Assembly: GCF_030644385.1 (NCBI RefSeq)
Contig: NZ_CP130060.1
Coordinates: 186,001 to 250,000, forward strand
Length of the DNA: 64,000 nt
Reading direction: 5' to 3'
From: Stomatobaculum sp. F0698
Lineage (GTDB): Bacteria; Bacillota; Clostridia; Lachnospirales; Lachnospiraceae
A program made the translations under genes and the position numbers. Below the pieces are notes generated by a model. It searched no databases. It was not told the DNA's origin and was given only the letters and a program-made list of their open reading frames with translations. Of this stretch, positions 8,503 to 17,617 are shown piece by piece (the first letter of the stretch is position 1; the number at the start of each line of letters is the position of its first letter).

Positions 8503-9126
8503 TTATTTTTTTGCAAGTACCGTGAGCCAGGGCTTGCTCTCGTGGCGAAATACCTGTACTTCCGAAAAGCCCGCGGTCCGGAGCATGGTTTCCAGTTCTT
8601 CGGCGGTGTAGCAGTGCATGCCGTCTATGATGCGCTCGTAGCGAAGGCCTTCGGCATCCGTCCCGTCTGACTCGTTGCAGATGAGGAAGCTGCCGCCGCA
8701 TTTTAAGATGCGGTACACTTCTGCAAAGCACTCCGCGGGATCCGGCCAGAAATACACGGTCTCGAAGGCGGTTGCCAAATCAAAGCGGGAAGCCGCGAGG
8801 GGCAGAGACTGCACCGAAGCTTTGAGAACGCGGCAGCGCCCTTTTACGATGTCGGGCTTATTATAGGCGCGGGTGCGGCACACGGCGAGCGCGGAATAAT
8901 CGACCGCGTAGAGCTTAGACATGGGATAGCGGCGCAGCAGTTCCCGCACGTTGCGCCCGCCGCCGCAGCCCAGTTCCGCAATGACAAGCGGAGACAGCCC
9001 TTCGATATGCGAGAGTCCCCAGTCGGAGAGGGCTGCATGTCCCTGATTCATGGCATTTAACATGAGTTTCCCGAAAAAGCCCTCCGGTTTTCGGGTTTGC
9101 CCGATAAAGCGTTTGAATAAACCCAT
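8503..9126 (-). CDS. Class I SAM methyltransferase
   Basis: A 207-residue soluble methyltransferase, starting at the ATG at 9126, which has GGAAGGA eight bases upstream (a TTG at 9147 is in frame but has no ribosome site). Motif I reads VIAELGCGGGRNVREL, then LYAVDYSALAV, FDLATAFETVYFWPD and YRILKCGGSFLICNESD. It resembles UbiE/Methyltransf_11 proteins of Clostridia. First gene of a two-methyltransferase unit. The tandem pair may have arisen by duplication, though sequence similarity outside motifs is low. Confidence 0.88.
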   Translation of the reverse strand: MGLFKRFIGQTRKPEGFFGKLMLNAMNQGHAALSDWGLSHIEGLSPLVIAELGCGGGRNVRELLRRYPMSKLYAVDYSALAVCRTRAYNKPDIVKGRCRVLKASVQSLPLAASRFDLATAFETVYFWPDPAECFAEVYRILKCGGSFLICNESDGTDAEGLRYERIIDGMHCYTAEELETMLRTAGFSEVQVFRHESKPWLTVLAKK

Positions 9127-9513
9127 TGTTTTGTCCTTCCGTAGCAACGCCTAATGTGTTAAGTAGAACTAATATAATTATAGGACGCACGTTTGCGGCT
9201 GACAAGACAGAAGACGTCGCAAATGTTATATCCACTCTTCCGCGAGGAGAAGGTCGAGACGTTTCTCCCGGACACCGAATTCACGCGGAACGGTCTCCTC
9301 GGAAGCTGCGAATCTCTCAGCGGCTTTGGCAAGAAAATATCAGTTACAGCTTTATCTTTTTGAAAAACAGGGGAGTTTTTAAGTTATAACGGAAGTAAAT
9401 AGAAAAGCCGGCTCGGCGTAAAGATACAACTGAAAGAGGGGGGCAGCTTTGCTTCTTAGGCTGGTATACTAAGCACATCGGCAAAATCAAAACAGAGGGG
9501 TATCCACAGAGGA
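9127..9513. other. Intergenic region with possible extended -10 promoter
   Basis: About 390 bp between divergent genes. TGGTATACT at 9462-9470 is an extended -10 suited to the SNF2 gene (start 9514). The stretch 9238-9400 reads briefly like decayed protein but was not identifiable. No tRNA or other RNA seen. Confidence 0.4.
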
Positions 9514-11729
9514 ATGAAACGCACATTTTCGTTTGCGGAAGCGAGGGAGTTACTGCAAAAACACGAGCAGTGGGAGTTGGAGCGCGGTATGCTTTCCAAA
9601 AAGGCGGAGCATTGTCGTGCGGTGGTCGAGGCGGCTGCGGATGCCTTTGTGGTCACGGAGACCATGAAGACGCTCAGGGATATCCCGGTCGAGGAGCTGA
9701 ACCGGGCGCGGCGCGGCCTTCGCGTGCGTTTGCTTCGGGAGAGCGGGTATGCGAATTACGAAGATTTGATGCTGGCTCCGGAGCGGCAGCTTGCCGCCTT
9801 AAACGGCATCAGCGAGGACGGCGCGGCGCTCATTAAGGATGCGGTCGGCGAGACGGTGAGGCAGCTGAAACCCGGCATTAAGCTTCGTCTGAGCGCGGAT
9901 AGACGCACGGAGGAGACGAGCAACATTGTGCTGGCGCTGTATCGCTACCGGGCGGCAGAAGAGCTCAGCCGGGATGCGCGGGCGCTGTCGGCGCGCTACG
10001 CCGCGGAAATCGCAAAGGCCATGAAAGAGCTGTCCCGCGGCAAGGGCCTTTTCCGCTGGCTCTTTACGGGAAAGGCGGAGAAGGATGCCGCGAGCGAGGC
10101 GTATCTTTATCTCGAGGAACTCGCAAACGGGGCGTACGGGACAGAACTCGAAAGGCTCAGTGAAGCACGGCGGGAACTGGAGGCTTCCGGCGCGGAAACG
10201 GCTTGGGACTCTTTCCGAACGCAGCCCATTGTATACAGCAATCTTCTCGAAAAGCTGGTGCCCGGTCTACTCGGAAACGGCGATGCGGTCTACGGTCTGC
10301 CGGAAGAGTTGGCGCGCGAGGTGGAGGCAGAGCCTCTCTTTGCGGACGGGATGCGCTGTGAACTGCGCCGCTATCAGGCGTGGGGTGTCAAGTACATCCT
10401 ACACCAAGGTAAGGTGCTGCTCGGCGATGAGATGGGCCTCGGCAAGACTGTGCAGGCCATCGCCGCCATGGTCACGCTCCGCAATACAGGGGCCACACAC
10501 TTTGCCGTGGTCTGCCCGGCGAGCGTTCTGGTCAACTGGTGCCGGGAAATCACAAAGTTCAGTGACTTAAAGGCAATCAAGGTGCACGGCCCTTTGAAGC
10601 AGGCTGCACTGGAAGACTGGATTCAGGCAGGCGGTGTTGCGGTCACGAGCTATGAGACCGTACAGCACTGGAAGCTCCCCGAAGATTTTGCGTTCTCACT
10701 GCTCACGGTGGACGAGGCGCATTACATTAAGAACCCCGGGGCACGGCGCACGGTGCATGTGCGAAACTTAGCGCTCCGCGCGGAGCGATTGCTTTTATGA
10801 CAGGCACGGCGCTTGAAAACCGGGTGGATGAAATGGTGGAGCTTATCTCTGTGCTGCGCCCGGAACTCGCGGCAGAAATCGGGGGCATGAAGATGCTCGT
10901 GACAGCGCCCCGCTTTCGCGAGTTGGTGGCACCGGTCTATTACAGACGGAAGCGCGAACAGGTGCTGACCGAGCTTCCGGAGCTCGAAGAGCAGGAGAGC
11001 TGGTGTCAGCTCGGGGCTACGGAAAGGGCGCAGTACGAGGCGGATGTGCTCGGTGAAAACTATCACGCGGCGCGGCGGGTTTCTTGGACGGTCGGGGATA
11101 TCGCCCGGTCCTCAAAGGCGCAGCGGCTTTTGGAAATCACAGAGGAGGCGGCCGCAGAGGGGCGTAAGGTACTCATTTTCTCCTTCTATCTCGACACCAT
11201 AGAGAAGGTGAGAGCTTTACTCGGCGCACGCTGCATGGAGCCGATTACCGGTGCCATGACGCCCGCAAGGCGGCAGGAAGTGTTGGATGCCTTTGAAGCG
11301 GCACCGCCGGGGCAGGTGCTCGCGGCACAGATTGTGGCGGGCGGCACGGGGCTCAACATCCAGACGGCGAGCGTTGTGATACTCTGCGAGCCGCAGTTAA
11401 AGCCCTCCCTCGAGAGCCAGGCTATCGCGAGAGCCTACCGCATGGGGCAGGCGAGGAATGTGCTCGTGTACCGCCTTCTCTGCGAAGACAGCATCGATGA
11501 GCGCATCATGGAGCTGCTCGCGGAAAAGCAGGCGGTATTCGATGCCTTTGCGGATAAGTCTTCGGCGGCGGAGACGTTTGAGCTTGATACCAAGACCCTC
11601 GGGAAGCTGATGGAGGAAGAGATGCGGCGCATCGAGGCCAAGCGGAGCAGTGAGAATTCGGGGCCTTTGCGGGAAGGTGAAGTAGAAACGGCTGAATCGG
11701 AAGCAGAAACGGCCGAAGCGGAGGGCTAG
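9514..11729 (+). pseudogene. SNF2-family helicase, split by a single-base frameshift
   Basis: Two adjacent frames form one SNF2/DEAD-like ATPase of about 738 residues. The first (9514-10800) has an N-terminal helical region, then GDEMGLGKTVQAIAA (Walker A, near residue 304), VVCPASVLVNWCREI and DEAH (near 400). The second (10797-11729) starts exactly at motif III, MTGTALENRVDEM, and has the C-terminal helicase half: VLIFSFYLDTIEKV, GGTGLNIQTAS, and QAIARAYRMGQ. The break is at 10790-10800: adding one A to CTTTTATGACA restores a continuous LLLMTGTALENR. A reading error, a recent mutation or slippage are all possible. Because TTATGA also gives a stop/start overlap, the two halves might be made separately. 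Likely role: chromatin or nucleic-acid remodelling ATPase of unknown target. Confidence 0.85.
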
Positions 11730-11741
11730 GTTGAGACACGA

Positions 11742-11776
11742 AAAAGTCCCGGGAGCAATTTTGCTCCCGGGACTTT
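11742..11776 (+). terminator. Intrinsic terminator
   Basis: Near-perfect stem AAAAGTCCCGGGAGCAA with its complement and a T-run, 12 bp after the SNF2 stop. Symmetric, so it may also serve the convergent kinase-like gene ending at 11813. Confidence 0.9.
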
Positions 11777-11812
11777 TGTATAAAATCAAAGCTGTGAATA
11801 CAGTGACTTGCC

Positions 11813-12919
11813 TCAGCGTTCAATGGCAGGCTTTTCCGCTTCGCCCGAATTGGCTCTCCGTGCGAGCAGCTCCGCATCCGCCTTTGCGACGCTTTCCAAG
11901 TGGCGATCGGCGATGGACTGCAGGTCCTCACGGAGTCGCGCCTTGATCACGCGGATAATCAGCTCCTCGGACTCGTGGATACCGTAGCTTGCGGAGTTGA
12001 TGCAGAGATCGTAGTGGACGGCGGCCCCCCACTGATAGCCGGTGTAGCGGTGGTAGAAGTGTCTGTGCGCCTTGTCCTCGCGCTTCACGAGCTGCGCCGC
12101 TTCCTTAAAGTTCAGCGAGTACATCTCCATTAAGCGCTTCACGCGGCTCTCGAAGGGCGCGGTGATGTAGATGGAGATGTGGGGAATGCCGGCATTTTTT
12201 AGAATCACATCGGCGGAGCGGCCCATCACGACAAAGTCTTCCTTCCGCGCGAGTTCCTCAATGTACTGACTTTGGTTAAAGAAGATGGCATCCGCGGTGG
12301 GCAGACCGTGGAAGCGGTTTAAGTTCGAGGTAAAGAGATTCATACCGTGCGCGCGACGAATTTCGTCAAGGCTCTCAATGATGTCCTGGTTCGGACTTGC
12401 CTCGCGCTTTGCCTGCAGGCGCTCCAGCACATCCTTAAAGATGGTTGCGTCGTAGTAGTTGATGTGCAGATCGTCCGCGAGCTGGAAGCCGATTTCCGTG
12501 CCGCCGCTGCCGTAGGAGCGGCCGATGCAAATCACAAGGTGGTCATCCTTCGAGAAGGGCTTTGCGCCGGTCACGAAGGGGTTTAAGAAGACGCGGGTCT
12601 GGTCGGAGATATCGCCCTTTGCGATTTCCTCTTCCAGCGCCTTGAGCTCCACAATAATGTCATTGTACTCGGTGAGCAGCTGCTTTCTGGCGGGGCCTTC
12701 GGGCAGGGTGCGCGCCATGTTGCCGATCAAGGCCATGTCGGAGAGAATCAGCTGTCCCTGCGGGCGGAGCGAGAGCTCACGCTCCAGAACCGAGAGCACT
12801 TTTTCGCGGCTTCCGATCAGGGTGCGGCCGAGCGAGGAACCGAGTTCTTGATAGATGGTTTCATCCAGTGCGTAAATTTTTTCTGCCAGTGCGCGGCAGC
12901 GAGCATTCAGTTGTTCCAT
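11813..12919 (-). CDS. Cytidylate-kinase-like family protein
   Basis: A 368-residue protein with a P-loop kinase domain of the Cytidylate_kin2 type in its C-terminal two thirds: LVICIGRSYGSGGTEIGFQLADDL (a GRxxGSGGxxIG nucleotide loop near residue 135), NYYDATIFKDVL, and DFVVMGRSADVIL, typical of the family. The first 110 residues are helical and not part of the kinase fold. The gene lies 11 bp after a CitMHS-type transporter on the same strand, an operon. True CMP kinases are about 220 residues, so this is a family relative whose substrate is not known; a regulatory role for the linked transporter is only a guess. Confidence 0.8.
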   Translation of the reverse strand: MEQLNARCRALAEKIYALDETIYQELGSSLGRTLIGSREKVLSVLERELSLRPQGQLILSDMALIGNMARTLPEGPARKQLLTEYNDIIVELKALEEEIAKGDISDQTRVFLNPFVTGAKPFSKDDHLVICIGRSYGSGGTEIGFQLADDLHINYYDATIFKDVLERLQAKREASPNQDIIESLDEIRRAHGMNLFTSNLNRFHGLPTADAIFFNQSQYIEELARKEDFVVMGRSADVILKNAGIPHISIYITAPFESRVKRLMEMYSLNFKEAAQLVKREDKAHRHFYHRYTGYQWGAAVHYDLCINSASYGIHESEELIIRVIKARLREDLQSIADRHLESVAKADAELLARRANSGEAEKPAIER

Positions 12920-12930
12920 GCGCTACCTCC

Positions 12931-14286
12931 TTAGAATAAGAAAAAGATCAGGGTGTCAATCACGAAGACAGGCACCAGGAACACGAGTGCCCAGCCGATG
13001 TAGCCAAAGAACGAGGGCATGTGAATACCGTTTTCGTCCGAAATCGATTTCACCATGAAGTTCGGCGCGTTGCCGATATAGCTGTTTGCACCCATGAAGA
13101 CAGCGCCGCAGGAGATTGCCTCCAGGAAAATCTGGGGTATCGTGCCGACGGTGGTCGTGAGTCCGGTCGTCATGCCGAGCGTACCCGCCGTTGTGAGGAA
13201 GACCAGATAGGTCGGTGTGTTGTCGAGGAAACTCGAGAGCAGACCGGTTGCCCAGAACATCTGGAAGGGCTCGGTGAGACCGAGCTTCGGGCCCATTTCC
13301 TTTAAAATCATGAGAGCGGGCTGCATCGTGATGAAGATGCCGATAAAGAGCTCGGCAACCTCCTGGATGGCACCCCAGGTAAAGTGGTTTGCGCGGCGTA
13401 TTTCGTCCGGCGTCGTCTTGAAGGAGAGGAAGGCAGCCGCGAGAATCAGCGCAATCTCAATGATGGTCGGGAAGCCCAGTGTGACTTCGCCGATGATGTG
13501 AAGGCCGCGCACGGTTCCCTCTGCGGTTTGGAACATGGGGTTCGAGGGCAGGGTTCCGCCGAGCACCACCGCGATAATAATCATCAGCAGGAAGATGATG
13601 TTGTGCGCGCCGCGGAGCGAAAGCTCCGTGCCGGGCTTCGAGATATCCGGGCGGTAGCCCCTTCTCACATCCTTCAGGTAGTAGTGCTTGTCAAGCTGCC
13701 AGAAGACCGTCAGCAGAATTACCAAGTTGAAGATGAGAATCGGGAAGAGGTGCAGACTCCAGAGGAAGGGCACCCCGCGCATAAAGCCCATGAGGAGCGG
13801 CGGATCGCCAAGCGGTGTTAAGCAGCCGCCCATGTTTGAAATCAGGAAGATAAAGAAGATCATGATGTGGCGCTTCTGGCGTCTCCAGGCGTTGATCTTA
13901 ATCATCGGACGAAGCATTAACATGGAGGAACCCGTGGTGCCGATGATGCTCGAGAGCAGGGTGCCGATCAGCAGGAACAGCGTGTTCACGAAGGGGGAAC
14001 CCGCAAGATCTCCGGTGAAGGTGATGTTGCCGGCCACGCAAAAGAGGCCAAAGAGCATCACGATGAAGGAGAGGTAGTCGTTAAATACGGTTTCAAGCAC
14101 GGTCTCGGATGCTTTCAAGGGGCCGTACAGCACCGTGAACGGCACGATGAAGAGGAGAGACCAGAAAATGACCGCGTGAACGCGATGCTTCTCCCACCAT
14201 TCACCCGCGACAAGCGGGACAACTGCTATGCTGAGCAAAAGGCCCGCGAAGGGGATGCACAGCCACGCCGGAATCAGAGTACTCAT
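12931..14286 (-). CDS. Ion transporter of the CitMHS/NhaD-like type
   Basis: A polytopic membrane protein, 451 residues from the ATG at 14286 (GAGG eight bases upstream; a TTG two codons earlier has no spacing for a ribosome site). About 11-12 hydrophobic helices. Family marks are SSIIGTTGSSMLMLRPMIKIN and NMGGCLTPLGDPPLLMGFMRGVPF, the G-x-T-P-x-G-D-P-P motif of the putative Na+/H+ antiporter or citrate transporter families (PF16980-like), and SSFLDNTPTYLVF in the second half. Probably a sodium-coupled carboxylate carrier or Na+/H+ antiporter in the plasma membrane. Confidence 0.85.
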   Translation of the reverse strand: MSTLIPAWLCIPFAGLLLSIAVVPLVAGEWWEKHRVHAVIFWSLLFIVPFTVLYGPLKASETVLETVFNDYLSFIVMLFGLFCVAGNITFTGDLAGSPFVNTLFLLIGTLLSSIIGTTGSSMLMLRPMIKINAWRRQKRHIMIFFIFLISNMGGCLTPLGDPPLLMGFMRGVPFLWSLHLFPILIFNLVILLTVFWQLDKHYYLKDVRRGYRPDISKPGTELSLRGAHNIIFLLMIIIAVVLGGTLPSNPMFQTAEGTVRGLHIIGEVTLGFPTIIEIALILAAAFLSFKTTPDEIRRANHFTWGAIQEVAELFIGIFITMQPALMILKEMGPKLGLTEPFQMFWATGLLSSFLDNTPTYLVFLTTAGTLGMTTGLTTTVGTIPQIFLEAISCGAVFMGANSYIGNAPNFMVKSISDENGIHMPSFFGYIGWALVFLVPVFVIDTLIFFLF

Positions 14287-14423
14287 ACACAAAACCTCAT
14301 TTTCTCACTTTTTTTGATAGTCAATGCGTATGCTAAAACGAAACCGAGAAAAAAGCAAATCTTTTCGCCGAGAAGGCTATCGGTTTTCGCATATCTTGCT
14401 ATCGTTTTTGGAAACAAGCAAAA

Positions 14424-14450
14424 AGTCCGGCCGAAGCCGGACTGATTTTG
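14424..14450 (-). terminator. Intrinsic terminator of DtxR/MntR gene
   Basis: Stem AGTCCGGC-TTCG-GCCGGACT on the minus strand followed by TTTTTG, just after the regulator stop. UUCG-type tetraloop. Confidence 0.88.
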
Positions 14451-14454
14451 GTAG

Positions 14455-14820
14455 TTACAGGGTTTTGACGTGTGCGCGGAGCGCCGCGTAGGATTCGGGG
14501 CTTAAGTCGTGCTCTACCTTGCAGGCATCGTGCTCGGCAATGTCGGAGGGAACCCCGAGTTTCACAAAGAGCTTGGTGAGGGTCTGATGCCGGTCGTAAA
14601 CACGGCTTGCAATGGCCTCGCCCTCTTCGGTCAGATAGATGTAGTTTTCGGCATCCATGCGGACCAGGCCGCTCTCTCGGAGGTGTTTCATCGCAATGCT
14701 GATGCTCGGCTTTGAATAACCCATGGCGTTCGCAATTTCAACGGAACGCACATGTCCGTTCTCCTCTCGGAGCATTAAGATTTTCTCGAGGTAATCTTCG
14801 GCGGATTCGTGAATTCGCAT
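14455..14820 (-). CDS. DtxR/MntR-family metal-dependent transcriptional regulator
   Basis: A 121-residue winged-helix regulator: MRIHESAEDYLEKILML, RSVEIANAMGYSKPSISIAMKHLRESGLV (recognition helix), YIYLTEEGEAIASRVYDRHQTLTKLF and a C-terminal dimerisation helix with EHDACKVEHDLS. The Glu/His/Cys set (D-A-C-K-V-E-H) is the metal site of this family. Short form without the SH3-like domain, like MntR. It senses Mn2+ or Fe2+ and represses uptake genes. It could in principle control the iron ABC operon at 1.7-5.6 kb, but no matching operator was recognised. Confidence 0.9.
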   Translation of the reverse strand: MRIHESAEDYLEKILMLREENGHVRSVEIANAMGYSKPSISIAMKHLRESGLVRMDAENYIYLTEEGEAIASRVYDRHQTLTKLFVKLGVPSDIAEHDACKVEHDLSPESYAALRAHVKTL

Positions 14821-15021
14821 GAGACAGTCCTTTCCCGCGGCAGAGTAACCGCGCTGTTTCCTTTTTCTTTCATATTAAAAGTGCTATGTCAATCGTTCAT
14901 CTGTGTTTCGGAAAGTATAACATGCGAACGTGGATAAGAACAAGGAAACTTATCTGTCAACAAGGAAATCATTATAAGCTGCGGCTAAAAGAACCGAGCG
15001 CGGACAAAATATGTTCTGATA

Positions 15022-15966
15022 TCAGAGCTCGGAATCGGAAAGTGTGCGATAGCGACTTATGACTTCCTCTTTAAATTCCTCTTCGAGCGGAGAGAGCACG
15101 GTATCTTTCCGCGTCACGATGCCGAAGGTGAGGTGCTCTGTGCTCTGTAAGAGCGGAACCGAGATGACTTGGTAGAGTTCACTCTGGCCGGAGAATTCGG
15201 AAATCCCTATGGTATAAAAGCTTGTGCTCTGAATGAGGCGCATTTGCTCCTGGCGGTCGCAGACATAGATGATTTTCTGGGATTCGTTTAAATCGATGAG
15301 GCCGCTGTCGCTCGCAATGTGGTAGATAAAGTCCTCGTACTGTCCGGCATAGCGCACAAAGCCGTAGTCCTTGAGTTCCCCGATTTCGATAGCGGATTTT
15401 GTCTTGCCCTTCAGCACCGGATGGTCTGCGGCAAGGCAGACATAGGGGCGGAAGGTGGCAAGGGGGATAAAGTTCAGCTTTTTATCCGCAAAGCTCCGCT
15501 GGGACATGCTCTCGTTCGTGGTTGAGAAGTGGAGCACGCCTATATTTGACTTGCCGTCCACGACATCCTCCAGCACATTGGAGGCGGAGTTTTCAAACAG
15601 GTGATAGTGAATCGTGGTATCGTCCTGGTGGCGGCGGCAAATTTCGTTGAAACACTCGGAAGTGTGCGAAAAGCGGGTCATACTGACGCGGAGACGCGAC
15701 TGCGCCGAGGCCGCCTGCGTCACATAGCGGTTCAGCTTTGCCATCTCCGCGAGGATGATGTTGCAGTGGTGCAGGTAGTCCTCCCCTTCCGGGGTCAGCT
15801 TGGTGCCGCGGCTGGTGCGCTGAAACAGCGTGAGGCCGCATTCCTCCTCGGTAATCTTTAAAATATGGCTCAGCTGCGGCTGAGAGATGAACATTGCCTT
15901 TGCGGCATGGTTGATGGATCCGTATTTTGCGATTGCGACAATGTATTTGATGTTATTTGCGTCCAC
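15022..15966 (-). CDS. LysR-family transcriptional regulator
   Basis: A 314-residue LysR regulator. The N-terminal helix-turn-helix is clear: NNIKYIVAIAKYGSINHAAKAMFISQPQLSHILKITEEECGLTLFQRTSRG, followed by the linker helix and a periplasmic-binding-like effector domain. It is divergently placed, 200 bp from the AGCS symporter/glutaminase operon, the classic LysR arrangement, so it most likely controls that operon in response to glutamine or glutamate (inference). Confidence 0.92.
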   Translation of the reverse strand: MDANNIKYIVAIAKYGSINHAAKAMFISQPQLSHILKITEEECGLTLFQRTSRGTKLTPEGEDYLHHCNIILAEMAKLNRYVTQAASAQSRLRVSMTRFSHTSECFNEICRRHQDDTTIHYHLFENSASNVLEDVVDGKSNIGVLHFSTTNESMSQRSFADKKLNFIPLATFRPYVCLAADHPVLKGKTKSAIEIGELKDYGFVRYAGQYEDFIYHIASDSGLIDLNESQKIIYVCDRQEQMRLIQSTSFYTIGISEFSGQSELYQVISVPLLQSTEHLTFGIVTRKDTVLSPLEEEFKEEVISRYRTLSDSEL

Positions 15967-16049
15967 GCCAGCCTCCTATTGTTTTTCTCGATAACATTAT
16001 ACAACAAAGAGGGCGAAAACAGAATGCAATAAGACAGATATTCCCAATG

Positions 16050-16065
16050 TCGATAACAGGTATCG
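16050..16065. promoter_or_regulatory. Candidate LysR operator
   Basis: The dyad CGATA-N5-TATCG at 16051-16065 lies between the lysR gene and the symporter. T16050-N11-A16062 fits the LysR T-N11-A rule. Confidence 0.4.
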
Positions 16066-16166
16066 GTCTCGGCAATTTTTTCTTGATGCATGCCTATGAT
16101 AAACTAAATTGGTAAAAATGCATAAGCAATTAGCGATGCAAATCAAAGAATGGGGGGATTCGCAAT

Positions 16167-17585
16167 ATGGTTATGCAGGTTTTGGACGCAATAGACAGCT
16201 TTCTGTACTATCCGGTCTTATTGATCGTAATGGGTGCCGCAGGACTCTACTTTTCGGTACGCATGGGATTTGTACAGGTGCGCATGCTTTCGGAAGCAAT
16301 TCGGGTGATGAAGGCAAAGCCGGCGGATAATAGCGGCACGTCGCCGTTTCAGGCGCTGATGATCAGTACGGCAAGCTGTGTGGGTACCGGTAACATCATC
16401 GGTGTCTCATCGGCAATTTGTCTCGGCGGCCCGGGCGCGGCATTCTGGATGACGATTATGGCGCTGCTCGGTTGCGCATCCTCCTTTACGGAGTGCACAC
16501 TCGCGCAGGTTTATAAGAAAAAGAGCGCGGACGGCTCGAGCTACGGCGGCCCGGCTTATTACATTGAGGATGCGTTAAAGAGCAAGGGTTTTGCGACGAT
16601 TTTCGTTATCTTCCTGCTTCTCACCTATTCGAGCGGCTTTAATATGCTCTGCTCCTACAACACCCAGTCCACCTTCCAGGCTTACGGCTGGTATCAGGCA
16701 AACCCGAAGCTTGCGGCCATGGCAATCGGCGCCGTGCTCGCAATTCTGGTCGGCATCTGCGTGATGGGCGGCGGCAAGCGCATTGAGAAGACCGCGGGTC
16801 TCGTGGTTCCGTTCATGGGCGTTGCCTATGTGGTGGTCACGCTGGTGGTCCTCGTCATGCATGCGGGCAGAATTCCGGCGGTCTTTGGTCGTATCTTCAC
16901 CGATGCGTTTAACTTCCGCGCAATCTTCGGCGGCATTGCGGGTTCCTGCCTGGTCTACGGTATCAAGAGAGGTCTCTACTCGAACGAGGCCGGTGTCGGT
17001 TCGGCACCGAACGCGGCTGCGGCGGCTGTGGTTTCCCACCCGGCAAAGCAGGGCCTTGTACAGATGCTCTCGGTCTACATCGACACGATTATCCTCTGCA
17101 ACGCGACGGCGCTCATGTGCCTGGTCTCCGGCATTGAGCCGACCAAGGAACTTGCGGGTGCACAGTGGGTGCAGACTTCGCTTCATGCGGTGCTCGGTAC
17201 CTTCGGCCCGGTTTTCATCACGGTCGCAATGCTGCTCTTCTCCTTCACGACCTTAATCGGTAACCTCTACTACTGCGACAACGCGCTCGCGTACTTAAAC
17301 AATAAGACCATGCCGAGTCAGGGCTTCCTGAGAGGCTTCCGCCTCTACGGCGTTATCATCATCTTTGTCGGCGCACTGCTCCCGATGGCGGCTGCTTGGG
17401 ACGTCGCGGATATCATGATGGGCGGCATGTGCTTCCTCAATCTGATTGCCTGCGTGCTCTTAAGCCGCGTCGCAATCGGCACCTATCACGACTATGTGGC
17501 ACAGCGCAAGGCGGGCAAGGATCCGGTGTTCCGTGCAAAGGACATCGGCCTCAATCCGGACGAGCTGGACTACTGGAAGGATTAA
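16167..17585 (+). CDS. AGCS-family sodium:amino-acid symporter
   Basis: A 472-residue membrane carrier of the alanine/glycine:cation symporter family. The hallmark blocks are present: MISTASCVGTGNIIGVSSAICLGGPGAAFWM near the start, GLYSNEAGVGSAPNAAAAA in the middle, and NLYYCDNALAYLNN. Start ATG at 16167 with GGGGGGA upstream (a second ATG two codons later is possible). It is followed by glutaminase after 32 bp, so glutamine is the likely cargo, taken up with Na+. A LysR gene is divergent. Confidence 0.92.
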   Translation: MVMQVLDAIDSFLYYPVLLIVMGAAGLYFSVRMGFVQVRMLSEAIRVMKAKPADNSGTSPFQALMISTASCVGTGNIIGVSSAICLGGPGAAFWMTIMALLGCASSFTECTLAQVYKKKSADGSSYGGPAYYIEDALKSKGFATIFVIFLLLTYSSGFNMLCSYNTQSTFQAYGWYQANPKLAAMAIGAVLAILVGICVMGGGKRIEKTAGLVVPFMGVAYVVVTLVVLVMHAGRIPAVFGRIFTDAFNFRAIFGGIAGSCLVYGIKRGLYSNEAGVGSAPNAAAAAVVSHPAKQGLVQMLSVYIDTIILCNATALMCLVSGIEPTKELAGAQWVQTSLHAVLGTFGPVFITVAMLLFSFTTLIGNLYYCDNALAYLNNKTMPSQGFLRGFRLYGVIIIFVGALLPMAAAWDVADIMMGGMCFLNLIACVLLSRVAIGTYHDYVAQRKAGKDPVFRAKDIGLNPDELDYWKD

Positions 17586-17617
17586 AACGCAACTTTAACT
17601 AGATAAGGGGAAAAACA

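Noticed and set aside
9238..9400. Decayed gene upstream of the SNF2 helicase
   Set aside because: Reads briefly as protein in one frame but has stops and no family resemblance.
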